Below are positions 24,114 to 32,123 of a stretch of DNA of 64,000 nucleotides, in pieces; position 1 is the first letter of the stretch, and every line of letters starts with the position of its first letter. The notes under the pieces were generated by a model. The model was given only the letters and a program-made list of their open reading frames with translations, had not been told where the DNA came from and did no database searches. The translations under genes were made by a program, and so were the position numbers. The DNA comes from an uncultured Muribaculaceae bacterium (GTDB lineage: Bacteria; Bacteroidota; Bacteroidia; Bacteroidales; Muribaculaceae), in assembly GCA_910579675.1 (NCBI GenBank), contig CAJTUF010000002.1, positions 124,001-188,000 on the forward strand. Direction: 5' to 3'.

Positions 24114-27100
24114 ATGTCAAAACCACAGAAGACATGGCCAATGCTGCTCGTAGCCGCCATGCTCGCAGCAGGCGCGCCCAGTGCATTGTCGGCCAATGCG
24201 GAGCCGGCAGCCCCGCAATCCACGCAGCAATCCAAAGGGACCTGTAAAGGTACAGTGTCAGATTCAGAGGGCGAGCCTATGGTAGGAGCCAGTGTAGTAG
24301 TGCTGGGAACAACCATAGGAGGCAGCACTAATATCGACGGCCAATTCTCATTGGCCAATGTGCCGATGGGGTCCAGTATCCGAATCTCGTATGTAGGCTT
24401 TGAGCCTGTCACACTCACATGGAATGGACAGGATCTTAATGTAGAGCTGAAAGACAATAACCTTCTCGACGAGGTTGTCGTGGTAGGTTTCGGTACTCAG
24501 AAAAAGGTCAATCTCACCGGCGCGGTGTCGACAGTGAGCGCCAAAGAAATTGCCAACCGTCCCATATCATCGGTAGCGGATGCTCTCCAGGGTGTAGTTC
24601 CTGGCCTTAACGTGATGTCGTCAAGCCTTGGCGGTCAGATCAACGGCACTCGCTCGATGAATATCCGCGGTACCGGTACTATCGGCACAGGAGCATCGGT
24701 GACACCCCTCATACTTATCGACGGAATGGAGGGCGCATTGGAAACTGTCGCTCCGCAGGATGTAGAGAATATCTCTGTGCTCAAGGATGCGTCGGCTTCG
24801 TCGATTTATGGCTCCCGGGCAGCAGGCGGTGTCATTCTGGTCACCACCAAGAAAGGCAAGGAGGGCCGCGTGTCGGTCAGCTACAGCGATTCGTTCCGTT
24901 GGAGCCACAATATCCGCATGCCTAAGAAAATGAGCTCCTATGACTATGCCGTGATGATGAACGAGGGATCGATCAACAATGGCGGCGGTCAGTGGCTCCC
25001 TGATGCTAAGGTGCAGCAGATTAAGGATTATATGTCTAATCCATCGATGACCAGCATGTTCCGCAATCCCAATACCAATTACTGGGAGGTATGGGATGTT
25101 GTAGACATCATACCCATCGCCAATACTGATTGGCTTGAAGAGCATTTTGGCAAGACCCCATTCTCGCAGGAACACAATATATCCGTTACCGGAGGCACCG
25201 AGAAAGTAAATTATTATTTTTCAGGCAACCTGCTTGATCAGGAAGGCCTCCTCCGTTACGGTGATGACCGTCTTCGCAGATATACCCTCACCGGGCGCGC
25301 GAGCATCAAGATAACCGACTGGCTCACCTTCGGCTACTCGACCCGCTGGTGGCGTAACGACTACAATGCACCGTCGCTGATCGGCGACAGCGGTTCCAAC
25401 CAGTTCTATCACGATGTGATGCGTTACTGGAACATGATTCCTGTCACCGACCCCAATGGTCACTATGTGCGCGAATCATACATTCCCGCGCTTACAGAAG
25501 GTGGACGATTCAAGAAAAATCAAGATCAGCTCGACCAGCAGTTTGTGTTCAATATCAATCCTCTCGAAGGGCTCAACATCAAGGCCGAGTTTAACTACCG
25601 CACATACAACCAGGCCATCCACCGCTACTTCTTCCAGACCTATTCGTATGACGTAGACGATCAGCCCTATGCCAATAAGGCATCGTCGATGCCCTCCAAT
25701 CCCTACGTTTACGATTATACCCGTCGTCAGAACTACTTCAACCCCAATGTCTATGCCGACTATAGCTGGAGCATTAATGAAATGCACAACTTCAAGGTTA
25801 TGGCCGGCTTCCAGGCAGAGTGGCTCAACTACAAGGGAGTGACCACCCAGCGCACCGGTATCATCAACGATATCCCCTGGATCGATACCACCAACGGCAC
25901 CGCGACAGTGGGAGGTAATACCAACACATGGTCGACGGCAGGCTGGTTCGGACGTATCAACTACGATTTTGCCGGACGTTACCTTGTTGAGGCAAATCTT
26001 CGCTACGACGGCACATCGCGTTTCCGCAGCGGCAGCCGCTGGGCTTTCAGCCCATCATTCTCGCTGGGCTGGAATCTCGCTCAGGAAAACTTTTTTGAAG
26101 ATCTCCGCGCTAAAGTCAACACCCTCAAGCTTCGTGGCTCATGGGGCCGTCTGGGCAACCAAAACACCAACTCCTGGTATCCTACCTACAGCAACATGGG
26201 CTATTCGGCCAATAGCTATGGCTGGCTCATCAACGGAGAGAAGCCCACATATGCCACCCAGCCGTCGCTCGTGGCCAGCACTCTTACTTGGGAGAAAAAC
26301 CAGACATGGGATGTAGGTCTTGACTGGGGCTTTCTCAACAATCGCCTGACCGGATCGTTTGACTACTATCAGCGCAAGACTCTCGATATGGTGGGTCCCG
26401 GTGCCGACCTTCCGGATGTGCTTGGCGCTTCTGTGCCCAATGTCAATAGCGTGTCGATGACTTCCCGCGGCTGGGAGATCACCCTTGGATGGCGCGATCG
26501 TGTGAGTGATTTCACCTATGGCGTGTCGCTCAATCTCTCGGACTATCAGATTACTATCGACGACTACAGCAACAATCCCGGTAAGAGCCTCGGTATAGGC
26601 ACAAATCAGCATGGTCCTTATTACAAGGGAGCCAAGCTCGGCAGTATCTGGGGCTTCAAGACAATCGGCATAGCCAAGACTCAGGAAGAGATGGATGCCC
26701 ATCTTGCCTCAGCTAACCAGAATGCCCTTGGCAGCAAATGGATGGCGGGCGACATCATGTATGCCGACCTCAACGGCGACGGAGTTGTGAATACCGGTGA
26801 AAATACAGCCGACAAGTCCGGCGACCGTGTAATCATAGGCAACAATACTCCCCGCTATCAGTTTGGTGTCACACTCGATGCCCAGTGGAAAGGTTTCGAT
26901 ATCCGAGTATTCTTCCAGGGCATACTCAAACGCGATTATTGGGCCGACGGCGCCGTATTTACCGGTCCGTGTGCCAATAATCAGTGGCAGGCTGCCGGAT
27001 TGGAGCAGCATCTCGACTACTTCCGAGCCTCCGACACCACCAATCCTCTCGGACCTAATGTCGACTCCTATTATCCCAGACCCAACTGGGGAGGTGGCAA

Positions 27101-27374
27101 GAACTTCCAGGTGCAGGACCGTTATCTTCAGAATGCCGCATATGCACGTCTGAAAAATGTGACCGTAGGCTATACTCTGCCCAAGGCAATCACCCACAAG
27201 GCCTACATCGAAAATCTTCGTGTATATCTCTCCGGCGAGAATCTCGCCACTATTACCAGTTTTACCGGCACGGGTGATCCGGAGCTCGTGGATTCATACT
27301 ACAGCGCCTATGGCTATGGCAAGGTGTATCCCCTCCAGAGAGTTCTCTCAGTCGGTCTTAACGTAACCTTCTAA
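24114..27374 (+). CDS. SusC/RagA-type TonB-dependent outer-membrane transporter (locus 2)
   Basis: 1086 residues with a signal peptide ending about residue 29 (LSANA). The carboxypeptidase-like domain follows at about 42-115 (CKGTVSDSEGEPMVGASVVV). The linker reads LLDEVVVVGFGTQKKVNLTGAVSTV. The plug has MNIRGTGTIGTGASVTPLIL and DASASSIYGSRAAGGVILVTTKKG. The barrel ends in Phe (VGLNVTF). Its codon use is visibly less biased than that of the first SusC, so the two pairs are not recent duplicates and are probably expressed at different levels. The glycan is unknown; no CAZyme is encoded alongside. Confidence 0.95.
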   Translation: MSKPQKTWPMLLVAAMLAAGAPSALSANAEPAAPQSTQQSKGTCKGTVSDSEGEPMVGASVVVLGTTIGGSTNIDGQFSLANVPMGSSIRISYVGFEPVTLTWNGQDLNVELKDNNLLDEVVVVGFGTQKKVNLTGAVSTVSAKEIANRPISSVADALQGVVPGLNVMSSSLGGQINGTRSMNIRGTGTIGTGASVTPLILIDGMEGALETVAPQDVENISVLKDASASSIYGSRAAGGVILVTTKKGKEGRVSVSYSDSFRWSHNIRMPKKMSSYDYAVMMNEGSINNGGGQWLPDAKVQQIKDYMSNPSMTSMFRNPNTNYWEVWDVVDIIPIANTDWLEEHFGKTPFSQEHNISVTGGTEKVNYYFSGNLLDQEGLLRYGDDRLRRYTLTGRASIKITDWLTFGYSTRWWRNDYNAPSLIGDSGSNQFYHDVMRYWNMIPVTDPNGHYVRESYIPALTEGGRFKKNQDQLDQQFVFNINPLEGLNIKAEFNYRTYNQAIHRYFFQTYSYDVDDQPYANKASSMPSNPYVYDYTRRQNYFNPNVYADYSWSINEMHNFKVMAGFQAEWLNYKGVTTQRTGIINDIPWIDTTNGTATVGGNTNTWSTAGWFGRINYDFAGRYLVEANLRYDGTSRFRSGSRWAFSPSFSLGWNLAQENFFEDLRAKVNTLKLRGSWGRLGNQNTNSWYPTYSNMGYSANSYGWLINGEKPTYATQPSLVASTLTWEKNQTWDVGLDWGFLNNRLTGSFDYYQRKTLDMVGPGADLPDVLGASVPNVNSVSMTSRGWEITLGWRDRVSDFTYGVSLNLSDYQITIDDYSNNPGKSLGIGTNQHGPYYKGAKLGSIWGFKTIGIAKTQEEMDAHLASANQNALGSKWMAGDIMYADLNGDGVVNTGENTADKSGDRVIIGNNTPRYQFGVTLDAQWKGFDIRVFFQGILKRDYWADGAVFTGPCANNQWQAAGLEQHLDYFRASDTTNPLGPNVDSYYPRPNWGGGKNFQVQDRYLQNAAYARLKNVTVGYTLPKAITHKAYIENLRVYLSGENLATITSFTGTGDPELVDSYYSAYGYGKVYPLQRVLSVGLNVTF

Positions 27375-27390
27375 ATACCCCGACTCAATC

Positions 27391-29427
27391 ATGAAAAGAT
27401 ATATTTCAGCATTGTTGTTAAGCGCGTCGCTCGTGGGATTTACCGGCTGCGACGACTTCCTGGATGAGATGCCGGAGAGCTCCATCATACCTGAAAACTT
27501 TTTCAGCACAGCCGATCAGCTCGCCGCATATTCCATAGCCCTTTACGGCAACTTCCCTGTCCATGATCAGTACACATATTCCCTCGGTACGTTCATCATC
27601 GACAACGGCACAGACAATCAGGTGGGAATGAGTGCCTCCTCCCAGTGGTCGCCCGGTTTGTGGCAGACTCCCTCGGGGTCGGGCTGGAGCTTCACCTTCA
27701 TCCGCAACTGCAACTACTTCCTCCAGAATGTGCTTCCCAAATATGAAGCAGGCCAGATCAGCGGCAACGCTACGGAAGTAAAGCAGTATATAGGCGAGAT
27801 GTATTTCCTGCGAGCCTATGCTTACTGGAATCAGTATAGCGCCTATGGAGACTTCCCTATTATCACGGAAGCACTCCCCGACGACAAGGAAGTCCTTATG
27901 GCTCAGACGTTGCGTCGCCCGCGCAATGAAGTTGCCCGCTTCATTCTCGACGATCTCGCCAAGGCAATTGATCTCCTGCCGGTCAATGCCACAGGTGGTA
28001 AGCAGCGGATCAACAAAGCATGTGCTCAGCTCCTGCGCAGCCGTGTGGCTCTTTTTGAGGGTACCTGGCTTAAATACCATAAAGGGACTGCACTTGTGCC
28101 CGGCGGACCCGGCTGGCCCGGCGATCCATCCATGATTTCAGGATTCAACATTGATCAGGAAATCACATATTTCCTCAGTGAGGCTATGGCGTCGGCACAG
28201 CCTGTCGGCGATGCCATAGTGTCGAACCTTGCTGTCAACACCGATACACCTGAAGGATACAGCGATGCCAATACCTGCATCAATCCTTATTACGGCATGT
28301 TTACCGAGGCCAATCTCGATGCCTATGATGAGGTGCTGATGTATAAGTCGTATAGTCTCGACCAAAGCATCACCCACATGATCTACATGCAGTTTCAGCG
28401 CAATGGCGGCAACTCGGGTTGGACCCGAGGAATGGTCAACTCATTCGTGATGCAGAATGGCCTGCCGATATATGCCACCGGCTCTGGATATGATCCTGAA
28501 TGGGAGAATCAGGGCGTCACAGCCACCCTCCAGGGGCGCGATTCGCGTATCCGTATCTTTACCAAAGGAGATAATTGCATCACAGCCTACAATACCGATG
28601 GCACTACCGAAAACTTTGCCGAGGGCTGGCTCGTGAACTCATCAAGCGAAATGCGCCTCACCACCGGCTTCGGCCTCAAGAAAGGAATGGTCTATACTCC
28701 CAATCCGCAGGCTCATGACCATGGTGTGTCGGGATCAATCGTGTTCCGTGCCACCGAGGCTATGCTCAACTATATGGAGGCTTGTGTAGAGCTTAACAAC
28801 AACGTCGATGGAACAGCCGACAATTACTGGCGTGCTCTTCGTCGCCGTGCTTTGGTTGACGATAATTATGCCAAGACCGTTGGTGTTACCGACATGAACC
28901 AAGAGGCAAAGTGGGACTGGGGCGCATACAGCCATGGTGCTTTGGTGTCGCCGTTGCTCTACAATGTTCGCCGCGAACGCCGCAATGAACTCTCGGCCGA
29001 AGGCCACCGCATGAACGACTTGCGTCGTTGGTGTGCTCTTGACCAATTGGCTAACAATCCTTATCAGATTGAAGGTATGAAGTTCTGGGGTACTGTTTAC
29101 GACAAGTCGGCAGGAGAGAATCCTCTTAACCTGAAAAACTCAAGTGGAGAGGAAGCCGTGGTGACAGTCGATGTTGAGGGCGGCACAGGTAATATGTCGT
29201 CGCGCGAGATATCGGGCGATTATGTGCATCCCTATCAGATAACCCGGGTAAACAACAACTTCTTCGACGGACTTCGTTGGACCAGGGCTCAGTATCTGTC
29301 ACCGATAGGACAGACTGCATTCCGCAAGACATCCACTGCAGATGATCAGAGCATTGATGCCTCTGTTGTCTACCAGAATCCCGGATGGTCGCGTCAGGCC
29401 GGAGTAGGAGCATCAAGTATTGATTGA
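27391..29427 (+). CDS. SusD/RagB-type lipoprotein (locus 2)
   Basis: 678 residues, longer than the SusD of locus 1. Lipoprotein signal with C20 (GFTGC). The start CDDFLDEMPESSIIPENFFSTADQ is typical for RagB/SusD. Helical TPR-like repeats follow (GEMYFLRAYAYWNQYSAYGDFPIITEAL), with the C-terminal NVRRERRNELSAEGHRMNDLRRW core. It partners the SusC 16 bases upstream. The pair ends in a terminator without SusE/F or enzyme genes. Confidence 0.95.
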   Translation: MKRYISALLLSASLVGFTGCDDFLDEMPESSIIPENFFSTADQLAAYSIALYGNFPVHDQYTYSLGTFIIDNGTDNQVGMSASSQWSPGLWQTPSGSGWSFTFIRNCNYFLQNVLPKYEAGQISGNATEVKQYIGEMYFLRAYAYWNQYSAYGDFPIITEALPDDKEVLMAQTLRRPRNEVARFILDDLAKAIDLLPVNATGGKQRINKACAQLLRSRVALFEGTWLKYHKGTALVPGGPGWPGDPSMISGFNIDQEITYFLSEAMASAQPVGDAIVSNLAVNTDTPEGYSDANTCINPYYGMFTEANLDAYDEVLMYKSYSLDQSITHMIYMQFQRNGGNSGWTRGMVNSFVMQNGLPIYATGSGYDPEWENQGVTATLQGRDSRIRIFTKGDNCITAYNTDGTTENFAEGWLVNSSSEMRLTTGFGLKKGMVYTPNPQAHDHGVSGSIVFRATEAMLNYMEACVELNNNVDGTADNYWRALRRRALVDDNYAKTVGVTDMNQEAKWDWGAYSHGALVSPLLYNVRRERRNELSAEGHRMNDLRRWCALDQLANNPYQIEGMKFWGTVYDKSAGENPLNLKNSSGEEAVVTVDVEGGTGNMSSREISGDYVHPYQITRVNNNFFDGLRWTRAQYLSPIGQTAFRKTSTADDQSIDASVVYQNPGWSRQAGVGASSID

Positions 29428-29465
29428 CATAGGTTTAGATACAATACATAACACACATTAATTCG

Positions 29466-29502
29466 GCGGGTGTACCTTTGGTAGGTATGCCCGCTGTTTT
29501 TT
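29466..29502 (+). terminator. Terminator of sus-like operon 2
   Basis: An 11-bp stem (29466-29476 with 29484-29494, two G-T pairs), a 7-base loop, then TG and a run of T. It lies 39 bases after the susD stop. Confidence 0.85.
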
Positions 29503-29574
29503 TGTGAAAAATTGTACATAAACAAATAATAATTTATCGTCGCGAGTCTGACGGTCGTTCTTGTGTAACTCACA

Positions 29575-29735
29575 CACCTGCGCAGATGGTTAACGCGATA
29601 GCGTTGAGCCCGGCACTCAGCGTGCCTAAAGGGGCTTTGGGCGCTACGGGCCGGGTGGCCGACGAGGTTGCTCTCTGCTGGGAAAAAGCAACGCAACCGA
29701 CGTGAAAAATGAGAGCGGTGAGAGAGCCGCATTAG
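29575..29735. repeat. GC-rich hairpin element, copy 2
   Basis: The stretch carries a string of short stems: AACGC/GCGTT near 29592, GGCAC/GTGCC near 29613, GTTGCT/AGCAAC near 29669-29693, and GCGG/CCGC near 29720. Positions 29625-29653 match 25 of 29 bases with 9930-9958 in reverse orientation. A minus-strand frame of 120 codons over this area has no family resemblance, so I treat it as a non-coding dispersed element or an unrecognised structured RNA. Confidence 0.4.
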
Positions 29736-29744
29736 AATTTTTAG

Positions 29745-29752
29745 TACCTTTG
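29745..29752 (+). promoter_or_regulatory. -7 promoter box ahead of the DUF3791/DUF3990 leader
   Basis: TACCTTTG is a perfect TAnnTTTG box. The predicted start near 29756 gives a leader of about 190 bases, unusually long for a small gene. Confidence 0.5.
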
Positions 29753-29755
29753 CCA

Positions 29756-29947
29756 TATCCCTGTCTTGGAGGGGGACTCCCTAAGTCAACCACTTACAGA
29801 GACAAGGTTGACCCAACTCAGAGATAACGTCTAACAGAGTCAACATCTTTCAGAAAACGACAAATGGTCGTGATTCACATCAGGAGTTTGTCCTATTTCT
29901 GAAATTTTCAACGGATTCAGCATGTGAACTAAAAAACCACTAAAGCC
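29756..29947 (+). promoter_or_regulatory. Structured leader RNA with competing stems and possible pseudoknot
   Basis: Pairings seen by eye: GTCAACC 29785-29791 with GGTTGAC 29806-29812; a rival GTCAAC at 29839-29844 for the same strand; TTTCAGAAA 29848-29856 with TTTCTGAAA 29896-29904 (9 bp perfect); inside it ACGAC 29857-29861 with GTCGT 29867-29871; a rival GACAAA 29859-29864 with TTTGTC 29887-29892. TTCACAT 29874-29880, inside the long stem's loop, can pair with ATGTGAA 29922-29928 outside it, making an H-type pseudoknot. The last pairing ends 20 bases before the ATG at 29948. I recognise no known riboswitch class. Confidence 0.5.
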
Positions 29948-30166
29948 ATGAATAATAACCAAATAGACTACGTGACTTGTGTTATCGGAGCTTTGGCTTT
30001 GAAGACCGGTAAGTCATGCTCATGGATATATCAAAGACTTCAGGCAGCCGGAGTGATTAAAGACTACTTGGCGGCAGCATACGACGTGCTTCATACTTTT
30101 AGTCTGGAATATATAGCCGAAGATGTGATGAACCTTATGAAAAAGAAAGGGTGCGCACTGTGTTAG
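29948..30166 (+). CDS. DUF3791-type small protein
   Basis: 72 residues, predicted all-helical: IDYVTCVIGALALKTGKSCSWIYQRLQAAGVIKDYLAAAYDVLHTFSLEYIAEDVMNL. The pattern of a short leading helix, a central Tyr/Leu-rich helix, the YDVLHT segment and a terminal IxxDV helix matches DUF3791. These small proteins are widely encoded directly upstream of DUF3990 genes in gut Firmicutes and Bacteroidales. Its end overlaps the next gene by 16 bases, so production is coupled. By position it could be an antitoxin or a specificity partner of the DUF3990 protein; this is inference. Confidence 0.75.
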   Translation: MNNNQIDYVTCVIGALALKTGKSCSWIYQRLQAAGVIKDYLAAAYDVLHTFSLEYIAEDVMNLMKKKGCALC

Positions 30167-30639
30167 TCTATCATACTTCCGACCAACGCTTTGAAGCTCC
30201 TGACGTTCTGCATTCTCGCGATGCGCTTGACTTTGGGAAGGGTTTCTATGTGACCCGACTCAAGGAGCAGGCAGTGGCATACGCCGACAGGTTTCTGAAA
30301 GTTGGGAATGATGCTATTCTCCACGTTTTTGATTTTGAACCGGACTCTGAACTTAAAATCAAGAGATTTGATGCCTATGATCAGGAATGGCTTGATTTTG
30401 TGTGCAGTTGTCGCAGCGGCAAAGACAATTATACGCAATATGACATCATCGAGGGAGGTGTAGCCAATGATAAAGTGTATCGGACTGTTGACCTTTATAT
30501 GGCCGGGATTTTTAATAAGGAACAGGCACTTCAAAAACTTGTGTACGAAACGCCCAACAATCAGTTGTGCTTTATTACACAGAAAGCCATTGACAAGTGT
30601 CTCAAATTCGTAGAACATAACATTCTGAATCATGGATAA
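30151..30639 (+). CDS. DUF3990 protein, ADP-ribosyltransferase-like fold
   Basis: 162 residues from GTG 30151; GTG 30160 (starting LVYHTS) is an equally possible start. Features of the DUF3990 family: the opening VYHTS (ART-type H of the H-Y-E/Q set), HSRDALDFGKGFYVTRLKEQAVAYADRF, YDIIEGGVANDKVYRTVDLYMAGIFNKEQAL and PNNQLCFITQKAIDKCLKF. ART-related proteins of this kind are predicted to modify a macromolecule using NAD. It overlaps both neighbours (16 and 8 bases), a tight three-gene unit in an AT-richer island. A toxin-antitoxin or host-conflict role is plausible but unproven. Confidence 0.85.
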   Translation: MRTVLVYHTSDQRFEAPDVLHSRDALDFGKGFYVTRLKEQAVAYADRFLKVGNDAILHVFDFEPDSELKIKRFDAYDQEWLDFVCSCRSGKDNYTQYDIIEGGVANDKVYRTVDLYMAGIFNKEQALQKLVYETPNNQLCFITQKAIDKCLKFVEHNILNHG

Positions 30640-30865
30640 GGCGACACGTATACTACACGACATGAAGTATGCCCGCATCATTGTCTTGATAGCGGAAAAG
30701 CAGCATATCCCTCTTGAAGAGGCGATGGACATGCTCTATTCTTCCCCATTGTTTGAAATCATAGACGACGGTACAGCCGACCTCATCTGTCGCAGCGACA
30801 TCTACCTAGCCGACGAAATCATACGGATGCATTGTAAATCTGATCCAAAACAGTCGGAACCCTAA
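30632..30865 (+). CDS. Small helical partner of the DUF3990 gene (DUF3791-like)
   Basis: 77 residues with the pattern KYARIIVLIAEKQHIPLEEAMDMLYSSPLFEIIDDGTADLICRSDIYLADEIIRMH. This repeats the arrangement of small proteins found after DUF3990 genes: a helical hydrophobic start, an EEAMDMLY segment and a final SDxYLxDEI motif. It overlaps the DUF3990 stop by 8 bases. The whole trio behaves as one translated unit. I am confident it is a real gene but less sure of the exact family name. Confidence 0.7.
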   Translation: MDKATRILHDMKYARIIVLIAEKQHIPLEEAMDMLYSSPLFEIIDDGTADLICRSDIYLADEIIRMHCKSDPKQSEP

Positions 30866-30928
30866 ACAGAAGAACAAATGATCAGGAAGGGATACATGGA
30901 GTCGGTATAGAAAAAGTGGGATCCGTTA

Positions 30929-30936
30929 TAAATTTG
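30929..30936 (+). promoter_or_regulatory. -7 promoter box of the beta-propeller lipoprotein
   Basis: TAAATTTG matches TAnnTTTG, 60 bases before the ATG at 30996. The -33 region is not clear. Confidence 0.4.
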
Positions 30937-30995
30937 CAAAAACAACTAATCATGTATCAAATGAATAAGAGTAAGTAGTCTTTTAAGGTGAAAAT

Positions 30996-32063
30996 ATGAG
31001 TATTACATTTTTTTATAAATATTTAGGTTGGGCGTTGATTGCAATAGCAGGAGCGTCTGCGTCGTGTACCGGTGAGTCCTCGCCCTCAGGTGACTGTACT
31101 CATGACAGTGTGACAGATATTAAGGTGGATTTAGCGTCGGCTGTAAAGATAGGCGATTATATAGCCAATGTCAGAGGTTGCTCTTACGATACGTCTGACG
31201 ACAATCAGCTTATAGGAGAGCCCAAGAGCGCTGTGGTGGTTGGTGATACTGTCTATATGGCCGATATGTTTAAAAAACCGGGCGTGTATGCGTATGATTT
31301 TACGGGCAAGCCCGTGTTTGTGTTCAACTCCCGCGGTCAAGGACCGGGCGAATTTTTAGGGATCGCTTCATTTCAAGTACATCCCACCAGTGTGACAGTG
31401 CTTGATCCGATGCAAGTACGTATGGTCTCGGTAGATAAAGACGGACACTATCTGGGCAGCGAATCAACCGAACCTTACCATTACCCGATATCTTTTATTT
31501 CTGACGGTAAAGGAGGGGTGTGGTATGACCGTGGAAATAATGTCACTGACAATTGCAGCGCGGAACTTCTCTATGCCACACCTGACAGCATTATTGAAGT
31601 GCTTGCTGTGCCCGACAATCTCAATGGCTTTACCTTCTCGGCGTCGGCACCGCTGTATCAGGTCGCGGGGAGCGGTGAGGTGCGCTATCTTCCCTCCTTT
31701 CAGCCGGTGATCTATAAGTGTAGTGAAGGGGAGGCGTCACCTCTATACCGATTTGATTTCGGCGGTAAGTGGCCTCCGGCCGATTGGCTCACCGAAGGAG
31801 AGCATCCGTTTGCGGTGTATCAGCGGGTTGTTGAAAAGGGCTATATCAATGCGCTCAACGCATTTGAAGATGAATCGACTCTTGGCCTGACATTTAAGGA
31901 GGGTAAGGATAATCTGTATCTGCTGCTCTACGACAAGGCCAGCGGAAAGCAGCGCCTCTTTGATTGCACTGAAACGCTGGATATGCGCCCCATGGCATTT
32001 CATGAAGGCCGCCTGTTTGTGCCATTTGATGAGGGCTTCAATTTCATAACGCTTTCTGACTGA
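30996..32063 (+). CDS. 6-bladed beta-propeller lipoprotein
   Basis: 355 residues. Lipoprotein signal with C24 (GASASC). The mature part shows the Bacteroidales NHL-like 6-bladed propeller pattern: YAYDFTGKPVFVFNSRGQGPGEFLGIASFQV, with the GQGPGEF turn typical of the family, then VTVLDPMQVRMVSVDKDGHYLGS and further blades to the C-terminus. These proteins sit at the cell surface or in the periplasm; no enzyme activity is known for most of them. Transcribed in the same direction as the genes that follow, 60 bases before the lactonase. Confidence 0.75.
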   Translation: MSITFFYKYLGWALIAIAGASASCTGESSPSGDCTHDSVTDIKVDLASAVKIGDYIANVRGCSYDTSDDNQLIGEPKSAVVVGDTVYMADMFKKPGVYAYDFTGKPVFVFNSRGQGPGEFLGIASFQVHPTSVTVLDPMQVRMVSVDKDGHYLGSESTEPYHYPISFISDGKGGVWYDRGNNVTDNCSAELLYATPDSIIEVLAVPDNLNGFTFSASAPLYQVAGSGEVRYLPSFQPVIYKCSEGEASPLYRFDFGGKWPPADWLTEGEHPFAVYQRVVEKGYINALNAFEDESTLGLTFKEGKDNLYLLLYDKASGKQRLFDCTETLDMRPMAFHEGRLFVPFDEGFNFITLSD

Positions 32064-32110
32064 CTGGCGGGGTGAGCAGCCGGAGGTTATGATACTTCGG
32101 ATTTTTTGCT

Positions 32111-32118
32111 TACCTTTG
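32111..32118 (+). promoter_or_regulatory. -7 box immediately in front of the lactonase start
   Basis: TACCTTTG is a perfect TAnnTTTG box only 5 bases before ATG 32124. If used, transcription would begin at or within two bases of the ATG. No TTTG is seen at -33. Confidence 0.4.
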
Positions 32119-32123
32119 CTACC

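Noticed and set aside
29394..29756. 120-codon minus-strand frame over the hairpin element
   Set aside because: Arg/Ser/His-rich, runs over the sus terminator and hairpin stems, no recognisable family.
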